From Chloroflexota bacterium (GTDB lineage Bacteria; Chloroflexota; Anaerolineae; Ardenticatenales; Ardenticatenaceae): DNA of 9,470 nucleotides. The number at the start of each line of letters is the position of its first letter. Position 1 is the first letter of the stretch. Positions 1-7,885 of this stretch are shown one piece after another. The position numbers were made by a program, and so were the translations under genes. The notes under the pieces are model-generated. The model ran no database searches. It saw only the letters and a program-made list of their open reading frames with translations, and was not told the origin of the DNA. The DNA is taken from NCBI GenBank assembly GCA_003520455.1, contig DOUV01000144.1:1-9470 (forward strand), written 5' to 3'.

Positions 1-2
1 GG

Positions 3-1478
3 CCCGTGCGCGGTGGCACCCTTCGCGCCGCCAGCCGGGTTCATAAGGTTACCCACCCGGCCCAGTTTTCCTGGGTCTCCCCGTCCAACCAGTTGCGCCA
101 GGTCGCCGAGTACCTGACGGTCACCGATGGGGAGAACATCACCCATCCGCTCCTCCTCGAAAGCTGGGAGGCGAGCGACGACTTGAAAACCTGGACACTC
201 AACCTGCGCAAGGGGATCAAGTTCAACAACGGCGACGACTTCAGCGCCGACGATGTCGTCTTCACGATGGGCCAGTGGCTCGACGAAGATGTGGGCTCGT
301 CGATTCTCGGGCTGATGTCCTATATCAGCCCGGACAACATCGAGAAGAAGGACGATCACACCGTGGTGCTGCACCTGGACCGGGCGGAGATTGGCGTGCC
401 GGAGCATCTCTTCCACTATCCGGCCCTGGTCCTCAACCATCGGACCTTCGAGGGCGACTTTATCAAAGCGCCCCACGGAACCGGGCCTTACACTCTGGAG
501 CAGTACAGCGAGGGCGAGCGCGTCCTCCTCAAGCGCCGGGACGACTACTGGCAGATGGGGGCCGACGGCAAATCGTTGCCGTATCTGGACTCGATGGAAT
601 TCGTTGACATGGGTGATGAGACCTCGGCCTGGATCGCGGCGATCCAGGCGGGCGAGGTTGATTACCTCGACCTCGGTGATAACCCCAGCCCCGACGTCTA
701 TCTGGCCCTGAAAGACGATTCCAACATCAATGTGGTCGGCATTCCCACCGCCCGCGTTCGCGTGCTGCGCATGCGCGTGGACATCGATCCGTGGAGCGAC
801 AACCGCGTGCGCCAGGCCCTCAAGCTGTGCCAGAACCGGGAGAAGATCCTCAACCTGGCCTTCTTCAGTCAGGGCGTTCAGGGGCAGGACTTCCACGTCT
901 ATCCCAGGCACCCCGAATACTGCGAGCAGCCCATCCCCGAATACGACCCAGAGAAGGCCAGGCAACTCCTGGCCGATGCCGGCTATGCCGATGGTCTCGA
1001 TGTGAACCTGGCCGTCGGCTCTGGGTGGTCGGACGTCGTCCGCTACGGGGAGATCCTCAAGGAAGACGCCGCTCCCGCGGGTTTTAATATCACCCTCGAC
1101 ACCATGCCCAACAACCAATACTGGGAGCAGTGGACCGAGGTGGACCTTGGCGTCACGCCGTGGACCCACCGCCCGCTGGGCACGATGGTGCTCAATCTCG
1201 CCTACGTTGGAGATGCGGACGGCAAACCTGTCGCCTGGAATGAGACCCGCTGGATCGACGATGAATTCTCAGAGCTGCTGACCCAGGCGAACGGGACGCT
1301 GGACGTGGACAAGCGCCGCGAGATCTTCTGCAAACTGGAGAAGATCCAGATGGATCGCGGCCCCATCGGCATTGCCTGGTGGGCGAACGCCTGGACCGTC
1401 TCCAGGAAGAGCGTGAAGGACGTCGAGCCGCACCCGACCGCGTACATGCTTTTCAATGAGGTCTCAAAAGAGGCGTAG
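3..1478 (+). CDS. ABC transporter extracellular substrate-binding protein, family 5 (DppA/OppA-like), 5'-truncated
   Basis: This is the solute receptor of a peptide/opine/nickel-type ABC importer; it captures the substrate outside the membrane and delivers it to the two permeases encoded next. The frame is open to the window edge. The first visible residues (P-V-RGGTLR) match the stretch that normally follows the signal peptide of this family, so the signal sequence and real start lie upstream and the GTG at 6 is not the start. Counting from that GTG, the visible part has the family signature [14 protein letters not shown] (about 73-86), the GTGPYTL motif followed by a K-R-R-x-D-Y-W element (158-182), an RVRQAL helix (267-272) and a C-terminal R-W-x-D-x-E-F-S-x-L-L region (about 415-425). 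About 490 residues are visible, close to a full mature protein. The stop is TAG at 1476-1478. The substrate cannot be read from the sequence; 'peptide' would be a default label only. Confidence 0.93.
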   Translation, partial: PVRGGTLRAASRVHKVTHPAQFSWVSPSNQLRQVAEYLTVTDGENITHPLLLESWEASDDLKTWTLNLRKGIKFNNGDDFSADDVVFTMGQWLDEDVGSSILGLMSYISPDNIEKKDDHTVVLHLDRAEIGVPEHLFHYPALVLNHRTFEGDFIKAPHGTGPYTLEQYSEGERVLLKRRDDYWQMGADGKSLPYLDSMEFVDMGDETSAWIAAIQAGEVDYLDLGDNPSPDVYLALKDDSNINVVGIPTARVRVLRMRVDIDPWSDNRVRQALKLCQNREKILNLAFFSQGVQGQDFHVYPRHPEYCEQPIPEYDPEKARQLLADAGYADGLDVNLAVGSGWSDVVRYGEILKEDAAPAGFNITLDTMPNNQYWEQWTEVDLGVTPWTHRPLGTMVLNLAYVGDADGKPVAWNETRWIDDEFSELLTQANGTLDVDKRREIFCKLEKIQMDRGPIGIAWWANAWTVSRKSVKDVEPHPTAYMLFNEVSKEA

Positions 1479-1514
1479 CTCAGACTGGTAGATGTGCGCA
1501 AGTTCTGGTAGCGA

Positions 1515-1557
1515 GCGTGATGCGTGATCCTTACGCACCACGGATCACGCATCGCGC
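1515..1557 (+). repeat. 16-bp inverted repeat (hairpin) between receptor and permease genes
   Basis: Bases 1515-1530 (GCGTGATGCGTGATCC) pair with 1542-1557 (GGATCACGCATCGCGC) over 16 positions, one of them a G-U wobble in RNA, around an 11-base loop. No T-tract follows, so it is not a classical intrinsic terminator. The left arm contains a 7-bp tandem, GCGTGAT twice. It lies 36 bases after the receptor stop and 23 bases before the permease start. A role in stabilising the upstream receptor transcript or damping expression of the downstream genes is known for such structures in other transporter operons; here it is inference. Confidence 0.75.
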
Positions 1558-1564
1558 AATGATC

Positions 1565-1572
1565 GGAAAGGA
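1565..1572 (+). promoter_or_regulatory. Ribosome binding site for the first permease
   Basis: GGAAAGGA lies 8 bases before the GTG at 1581. It supports that GTG as the start, which also places the first membrane helix at residue 8 as is usual for this family. Confidence 0.7.
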
Positions 1573-1580
1573 ACATCTCA

Positions 1581-3689
1581 GTGGCGAAGTTTATTGTACG
1601 GCGGTTGTTGCTCATGCTCTTGACGATGTTCCTCGTCTCGGTCGCCGTCTTCCTGATCACTGAGGCAGCCCCCGGAAACGTTGCTCGCAACGTTTTGGGC
1701 GTGCACATCACGCCCGCGCAGGAAGCCTCTTTTCTGGCCCAGACCGGACTGGACCAGCCAATCTACGAGCGCTATCTCAACTGGCTTGCCGGGAGCGACT
1801 GGCGGGCCGCCCGCCAGATCGGCATGCCCGTCAGGCAGATCACCACCAAGGATGGCTTCAAAGAGTGGTGGGCTGTGGAGAAGGATGGCACGCTGGTTAC
1901 CTGGAAACAGGAGGGCGACGACCTGATCATCCGCCAGCGCCAGCCCGACGGCAGCGCGGAAGAGAGCCCGGACAACGAACGCTGGCAAGTCAAAGAGCCG
2001 GCCAGCGAAATCGGCCGTCTGACGACCTATCGAGATCAGGTGCTCACCAATCCTCAACTGACTGAGCCTGACCGGCAGGCCATCCTGCAGGAGCTGGATC
2101 GGATCCTGGCGATCCTTCAAGGGAAGGATCAAAGCCAGGCAGCACTCGCAGCCGCCCTGGCGGGGCCGGAGAGCGCCCTGGAAGCCATGATGGATCCCGG
2201 CAGTGCCAAGGAGAAGGAGCTTCTCCAGAAGGCGGCTCAAGATGTCTCCAGGGATGACCTGCTCCAGGCGGTGGTTCTCTCTCAAGAGCTGTCTGCGCCA
2301 TCGGCGGATCTCACGCCGAGCAATCGCCAGACGATGGCCCGGCGCCTGGGAAAGGCGGCTGATGTTGTTGAAAGTGCCGACCCTGCCGTCGCCGCGCAGT
2401 TGCGCCGAGCGGCTGATAGCTTGAAAGCTGGCGATACGGCCGCAGCTCAAGAGGTTCTCACGGGCGCAGCCTCTGCGCTGAACCGGCTCACCGGCTCGCT
2501 GGCCGTCCTTTCCACGGCGTTGAGGGCCGGGGATTATCAACAGGCGGTGACCGTTTTACGGGACCTGTCCGACCCGGCGCACGGACCTCTGGATGCTGCT
2601 CAGCTGGCGGTGGTCCCGGGTCTGCTCGAACAGGCCGGGAAAGCGCTGAAGGATGCCAGCGCCGAACTTGGTGATCAGTTGCGGCAGGCTGCCGACAGCC
2701 TCGAGGCAGGGGACAGCCGCGCAGCCAAAGACGCTCTCGGCCGGGCGGCCGCGGTTCTGGCTGAAACGGGCGAGAGTATCGCCCGCAGTGATGCGGCCAG
2801 GCAGGCGCGCGTCATCAGAACCTTTTGGGGGGTGGACACGCAGAATCATGCGGTCAAGTGGGAGAAAGGCGCGGGCAAAGAAGTGTGGGTGTTGAAAGCC
2901 GGCGTCGGCTGGAAGGCCGCGAGTGGGGGCCCGGTGGAATTCATCCCACTCCAGAAGGGGCTGCTGCGCGGCGATCCGGGACTCTCCCTGCGCACCGGCC
3001 GTCCCGTGGCCGATTTGCTGTTCACGCGCCTGCGCAACTCGCTGGTCCTGGCCGGCATCGCCTTCATTCTCGTGATGCCGTTGGCCCTCGTCCTCGGTTT
3101 GATCGCGGGGATCAACGAAGGCAAGCCGCTGGACCGGATTCTCTCGATCGGCGGCATGATGTTCTCCGTGACGCCGGAGTTTACCACCGGGATTTTCTTG
3201 ATCCTGATCTTCGCGTTTTGGCTGAAGCTCGTGCCGGGGGCGACGGTATTTGGCGAGAAGGCCCCCTGGTCGAGGCCGGACATGCTGGTCTTGCCGGTGC
3301 TGACGCTGACCCTGATCGAGTTGGGCTACGTTCTTCGGATCACTCGGGCCAGCATGGTGGAGGTCATGAAGGCGCCCTACATTCGCACCGCGTTCCTGAA
3401 GGGGCTGCCCTACTGGCACGTCGTCACCAAACACGCCGTGCGCAACGCGTTGATGGCTCCCATCACCATCATCATGTTGCACGTCAACTGGCTGTTGGGT
3501 GGCATTGTCGTGGTGGAGGTGATCTTCGGCTACCCCGGCCTGGGCGGCTATCTGCTTGAATCGGCGCTGTTCAAGGACTTCAACGCCATCGAGGCCGGCG
3601 CGATCATTCTCGTCACAGTTGCGGTCGGAACGCAATTGCTGGCCGATATCATCTACACGTTTCTGAATCCTCGGATCCGGTACGGTTAG
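1581..3689 (+). CDS. ABC transporter permease, DppB/OppB-like, with a ~390-residue extracytoplasmic insertion
   Basis: This is one of the two membrane subunits of the importer. It is 702 residues, whereas the family is usually about 310-340. The N-terminus is normal: helix 1 at about 8-28, then APGN (30-33) and TGLDQPIYERYLNWL (55-69). The family normally continues directly into a G-D-L-G-x-S element; here that element (GDPGLS, 464-469) follows residues 72-461, which are extra. From there everything is normal: RLRNSLVLA (483-491), helices at about 484-510, 521-549, 568-587, 621-648 and 670-695, the cytoplasmic coupling (EAA-type) loop around 589-620 with FLKGLP (605-610), and the ending NPRIRYG. 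Removing the insert leaves about 312 residues, the normal size. The insert holds two W-x-V...V-x-W units (about 96-136 and 415-446) around an alanine-rich helical region (about 150-405) with a duplicated 29-residue segment. With the N-terminus inside, the insert lies outside the membrane. The frame is uninterrupted, so this is not an assembly artefact of two genes. Confidence 0.93.
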   Translation: MAKFIVRRLLLMLLTMFLVSVAVFLITEAAPGNVARNVLGVHITPAQEASFLAQTGLDQPIYERYLNWLAGSDWRAARQIGMPVRQITTKDGFKEWWAVEKDGTLVTWKQEGDDLIIRQRQPDGSAEESPDNERWQVKEPASEIGRLTTYRDQVLTNPQLTEPDRQAILQELDRILAILQGKDQSQAALAAALAGPESALEAMMDPGSAKEKELLQKAAQDVSRDDLLQAVVLSQELSAPSADLTPSNRQTMARRLGKAADVVESADPAVAAQLRRAADSLKAGDTAAAQEVLTGAASALNRLTGSLAVLSTALRAGDYQQAVTVLRDLSDPAHGPLDAAQLAVVPGLLEQAGKALKDASAELGDQLRQAADSLEAGDSRAAKDALGRAAAVLAETGESIARSDAARQARVIRTFWGVDTQNHAVKWEKGAGKEVWVLKAGVGWKAASGGPVEFIPLQKGLLRGDPGLSLRTGRPVADLLFTRLRNSLVLAGIAFILVMPLALVLGLIAGINEGKPLDRILSIGGMMFSVTPEFTTGIFLILIFAFWLKLVPGATVFGEKAPWSRPDMLVLPVLTLTLIELGYVLRITRASMVEVMKAPYIRTAFLKGLPYWHVVTKHAVRNALMAPITIIMLHVNWLLGGIVVVEVIFGYPGLGGYLLESALFKDFNAIEAGAIILVTVAVGTQLLADIIYTFLNPRIRYG

Positions 3690-3862
3690 CGTGAAACGTG
3701 GCCTTCTTGCCGGGATGGAGGTTGGGTCGCGACAGAACATATCCCAGATACGCGCCGGTTGAGCTATGAGGAACCGAGCTCTTCGCGGCGCCACGTTGCG
3801 CGTTTCGGAAAGGCTCCAATGCGAGCGATCGATGCCCCATCAGTCGTTCCGTCGCAACGATC

Positions 3863-3871
3863 AGGAGGGAG
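3863..3871 (+). promoter_or_regulatory. Ribosome binding site supporting the GTG start of the second permease
   Basis: AGGAGGGAG is the strongest Shine-Dalgarno-like stretch upstream of the second permease and lies 10 bases before the GTG at 3882. A weaker competitor, GGAAAGG at 3807-3813, lies 5 bases before the in-frame ATG at 3819. Confidence 0.55.
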
Positions 3872-3881
3872 AAGTACCGCA

Positions 3882-4820
3882 GTGGCAGTCAGTGAACAAA
3901 CCGTGGAACGAACCATCCCGGTCGCGGTGGCCCGCCCGTCGCGCCTCCGTCGCGTCTGGGATACGCTTGCGCTCATCTTTGAGTCGAAGACCGCCACCGT
4001 CGGCCTGATCATCGTCCTCTTCTGGGTCCTGGTCGCGGTGCTGGCACCGCTCCTGACTCCCTACAGTCCGACCGACCAGGATATCCACGCCCAGAATCAA
4101 GGCCCGTCGAGCGTCCATCCACTAGGAACCGACAGCCTGGGGCGGGACCTCTGGTCACGGATCATCTATGGCGACCGAGTTGTCCTGGTCTACTTGCCGG
4201 TGACGGAGACGTTCTGGTTGCCGGGCGGCACCGCCCTGTGGGGGGTCTTTCTCGGCCTGGTCGCGGGCGCGACTCTCGGCTTGATGGGCGGTTATCTCGG
4301 GGGGTGGGTCGATGAGGTGATCATGCGGGTCCTGGACGCGATGATGGCCTTTCCAGTGATTCTTCTCTACATGATCATCATCGCTGCTGTTGGGGCCTCG
4401 GCGATCAACGTCGTGATGGCCATCGCCATCGTCGGGATGCCCGGGATCGCGCGCCTGGTGCGGAGCCTGGCGCTGGATATCCGCACCCGCGACTACATCC
4501 GGGCTGCCGAGACGCGGGGTGAGAGCCCCTGGCACATCATGTTCGTGGAGATTCTGCCCAACGCGCGCGGTCCGATCATCGTCGATGCTATGCTGCGGGT
4601 GGGCTACGCGATCTTCGCCATGGGAACCCTGGGCTTCCTGGGGCTAGGGCTTCCGCCGCCCTCCCCCGACTGGGGGAGTATGGTCGCCAAAGGCCGGCAG
4701 TTCATCCTGGCCGGCAGTCCGTGGGAGGCGCTGTGGCCGTCGGTGGCTATCGCGTCCCTGGTCGTGGGGCTCAATCTGTTCGCCGATGGTCTGCGTGAAG
4801 AATCCCTCCGGTACCAGTAG
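3882..4820 (+). CDS. ABC transporter permease, DppC/OppC-like
   Basis: This is the second membrane subunit of the importer, 312 residues from the GTG start. Helix 1 is at about 37-58, followed by the family hallmark HPLGTDSLGRDLWSRIIYG (79-97), a helix at 118-138 ending GGYLGG (136-141), and helices at about 155-173, 175-193, 235-257 and 283-302. The cytoplasmic coupling loop is D-Y-I-R-A-A-E-T-R-G-E-S (204-215) followed by ILPN (224-227), and the end is DGLREESLRYQ. Between YGDRVVL and the second helix there are about 13 more residues than usual (about 103-116, V-Y-L-P-V-T-E-T-F-W-L-P-G-G). The frame is open back to a TTG at 3759, and an ATG at 3819 is possible. I prefer 3882 because of the stronger ribosome binding site and because the extra N-terminal residues look unlike family sequence and would push helix 1 unusually far in. 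Confidence 0.93.
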   Translation: MAVSEQTVERTIPVAVARPSRLRRVWDTLALIFESKTATVGLIIVLFWVLVAVLAPLLTPYSPTDQDIHAQNQGPSSVHPLGTDSLGRDLWSRIIYGDRVVLVYLPVTETFWLPGGTALWGVFLGLVAGATLGLMGGYLGGWVDEVIMRVLDAMMAFPVILLYMIIIAAVGASAINVVMAIAIVGMPGIARLVRSLALDIRTRDYIRAAETRGESPWHIMFVEILPNARGPIIVDAMLRVGYAIFAMGTLGFLGLGLPPPSPDWGSMVAKGRQFILAGSPWEALWPSVAIASLVVGLNLFADGLREESLRYQ

Positions 4821-4833
4821 CCCAGTGGCAGGG

Positions 4834-4904
4834 AGCAGGGTAGTAAGTCGCATTGGGTTCGTGGCACTGCTCAAGCAATGCCATTTTGCGACGTGGTCCC
4901 TGCT
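4834..4904 (+). repeat. Compound inverted repeat between second permease and ATPase genes
   Basis: AGCAGGG (4834-4840) pairs with CCCTGCT (4898-4904), and GTCGCA (4847-4852) pairs with TGCGAC (4887-4892), with a 6/5-base internal loop. A smaller stem-loop is nested inside: TGGCA (4862-4866) with TGCCA (4879-4883), one mismatch, then TGC (4868-4870) with GCA (4875-4877) around TCAA. There is no T-tract. It occupies most of the 124-base gap. It could fold in the transcript as a processing or attenuation element; I recognise no known riboswitch class. Confidence 0.5.
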
Positions 4905-4944
4905 GCAGGTAAACGACATCACGAGTGGGTAGGTAGCACGAGCT

Positions 4945-7044
<2,100 letters not shown>

Positions 7045-7045
7045 A

Positions 7046-7062
7046 GCAAATTGCCAATTTGC
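7046..7062 (+). repeat. 17-bp palindrome after the ATPase stop codon
   Basis: GCAAATTG, one central C, then CAATTTGC: two perfect 8-bp arms beginning two bases after the ATPase stop. It can also be read as near-tandem AATTGCC/AATTTGCC (7049-7063). With a one-base loop it is a poor RNA hairpin, so a protein-binding site or a repeat remnant is more likely than a terminator. Confidence 0.5.
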
Positions 7063-7101
7063 CCGACAAGGAAGAGACTCGTTGCCTGTCGGCCTGTCGT
7101 G

Positions 7102-7124
7102 CCGGTTGGTGCTGATCGAACCGG
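7102..7124 (+). repeat. Small inverted repeat upstream of the CBS-ACT gene
   Basis: CCGGTT (7102-7107) pairs with AACCGG (7119-7124) around an 11-base loop. Just before it is an 8-bp tandem GCCTGTCG (7084-7091 and 7092-7099). Together with the palindrome at 7046 these fill the 120-base gap. I see no convincing promoter boxes and no T-tract. Confidence 0.3.
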
Positions 7125-7153
7125 AGGCCCAATTGCCCGGTTGTCCTCGCAAT

Positions 7154-7159
7154 GGAGAG
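7154..7159 (+). promoter_or_regulatory. Ribosome binding site that fixes the start of the CBS-ACT gene
   Basis: GGAGAG lies 5 bases before the ATG at 7165. The frame stays open back to a TTG at 7051, but the extra residues do not resemble a CBS protein, and this site decides for 7165. Confidence 0.65.
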
Positions 7160-7164
7160 ATGTG

Positions 7165-7812
7165 ATGCTCGTCAGGGACTGCATGACTAAACACCCGCTG
7201 ATGATCGAGCCGACGATGCCGGTCCTCGAGGCGCAGGGATACATGGGGGAGCACGACGTCCGCCACCTGCCGGTCACGGCCGACGGCAAACGGCTCTTAG
7301 GCCTCGTCACCCGGCAAACGCTGTTGATTCAACCGGCCAGACTGAGTAGCTTGAATGTCTGGGAGATTACTCGCTACCTGTCCAACCTCAGAGCCGGCGA
7401 CGTGATGGTGAAGAACGTGATCACCATCCACCCGGATGCGACGGTTGAAGAGGCCGCCCGGCTGATGACCAGGAAGCGGATCGGTTGCTTGCCGGTTCTG
7501 GATGAGGGCATCGTGGTTGGCATCATCACCGAGCTCGACCTCATGGCCCAGATGTTACAGTTGTTGGGTGCCCAGTTTGTTGGCCTGCGCGTGACGGTGG
7601 AGATCCCTGATCGGTTAGGCGAGTTTGCCAAATTGACCCGGGCCATTGCCGAACGGGGGTGGGGCTTTATCGGGGTTGCGACCTATCCCGCGCCCAGGGC
7701 GCAGGATAGGTGGCAGGTTGTCTTCAAGGTGCGGAATGTCGAGCGCGGGGCGCTGCTTGCAGCGCTGGAGCAGATTGAGGATCAGCGCGTCCTGGACGTT
7801 CGTGAGTTGTAG
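7165..7812 (+). CDS. CBS-CBS-ACT domain regulatory protein, AcuB-like
   Basis: This is a small soluble protein of 215 residues, the same size and domain order as Bacillus AcuB. CBS domain 1 runs from about 1 to 56 (V-R-D-C-M-T at 3-8, D-V-R-H-L-P-V at 31-37, G-L-V-T-R at 46-50). CBS domain 2 runs from about 75 to 132 (AGDVMVKNV at 77-85, A-T-V-E-E-A-A-R-L-M at 92-101, G-C-L-P-V at 107-111, G-I-I-T-E-L-D at 119-125). A C-terminal ACT-like fold runs from about 140 to 210 (L-R-V-T-V-E-I-P-D-R at 141-150, then a G-W-G-F-I-G-V turn at 165-171). CBS pairs generally bind AMP, ATP or S-adenosylmethionine and ACT domains bind amino acids, so a sensory role is likely; the ligand and target are unknown. 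The name AcuB reflects architecture only: acuA and acuC partners of acetoin use are not present. Position between a transporter and a methyltransferase gene suggests regulation of that pathway (inference). Confidence 0.88.
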   Translation: MLVRDCMTKHPLMIEPTMPVLEAQGYMGEHDVRHLPVTADGKRLLGLVTRQTLLIQPARLSSLNVWEITRYLSNLRAGDVMVKNVITIHPDATVEEAARLMTRKRIGCLPVLDEGIVVGIITELDLMAQMLQLLGAQFVGLRVTVEIPDRLGEFAKLTRAIAERGWGFIGVATYPAPRAQDRWQVVFKVRNVERGALLAALEQIEDQRVLDVREL

Positions 7813-7874
7813 CCGGGTCGGTTCATCCATCAACGCGTGCAGCCGGCGACAGCGTGGGCTGCGGGAAGAAACGC

Positions 7875-7879
7875 GAGGA
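7875..7879 (+). promoter_or_regulatory. Ribosome binding site that fixes the start of the methyltransferase gene
   Basis: GAGGA lies 6 bases before the ATG at 7886. The open frame extends back to 7646 inside the CBS-ACT gene, but that part is arginine/serine-rich and is a shadow of the upstream gene. A small inverted repeat, GCAGCC (7839-7844) with GGCTGC (7857-7862), lies just upstream. Confidence 0.6.
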
Positions 7880-7885
7880 CACGAA

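Noticed and set aside
1471..1510. tRNA-like start (GGCGTAGCTCAGACTGGTAGA-like stretch, cut here) overlapping the end of the receptor gene
   Set aside because: The D-arm GCTC has no pairing partner at the right distance, and there is no anticodon arm, T-arm or acceptor match; the similarity is chance.
1531..1580. Intrinsic terminator after the receptor gene
   Set aside because: The hairpin is strong but no T-rich run follows, and the next gene begins 23 bases later with its own ribosome binding site.
1581..3689. Permease as an artefact: two genes fused by misassembly or a mobile element inserted in frame
   Set aside because: The frame is continuous, family motifs are intact on both sides, the base composition of the insert resembles its surroundings, and no inverted ends or target duplication are visible.
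2556..3794. Long open frame on the minus strand (412 codons), and similar ones at 1578-2540, 4771-5877 and 6307-7266
   Set aside because: All lie opposite strongly supported genes and have R/H/D/P-rich translations typical of antisense frames in GC-rich DNA; no family motifs are seen.
4821..4944. T-box or other riboswitch before the ATPase gene
   Set aside because: A few T-box-like words (GTGGTCCCT) occur, but there is no conserved antiterminator core, no terminator and no amino-acid gene downstream.
7646..7885. 80-residue N-terminal extension of the methyltransferase frame
   Set aside because: It overlaps the CBS-ACT gene in another frame, is low-complexity R/S/G-rich and unlike the family; a good ribosome binding site precedes the ATG at 7886.
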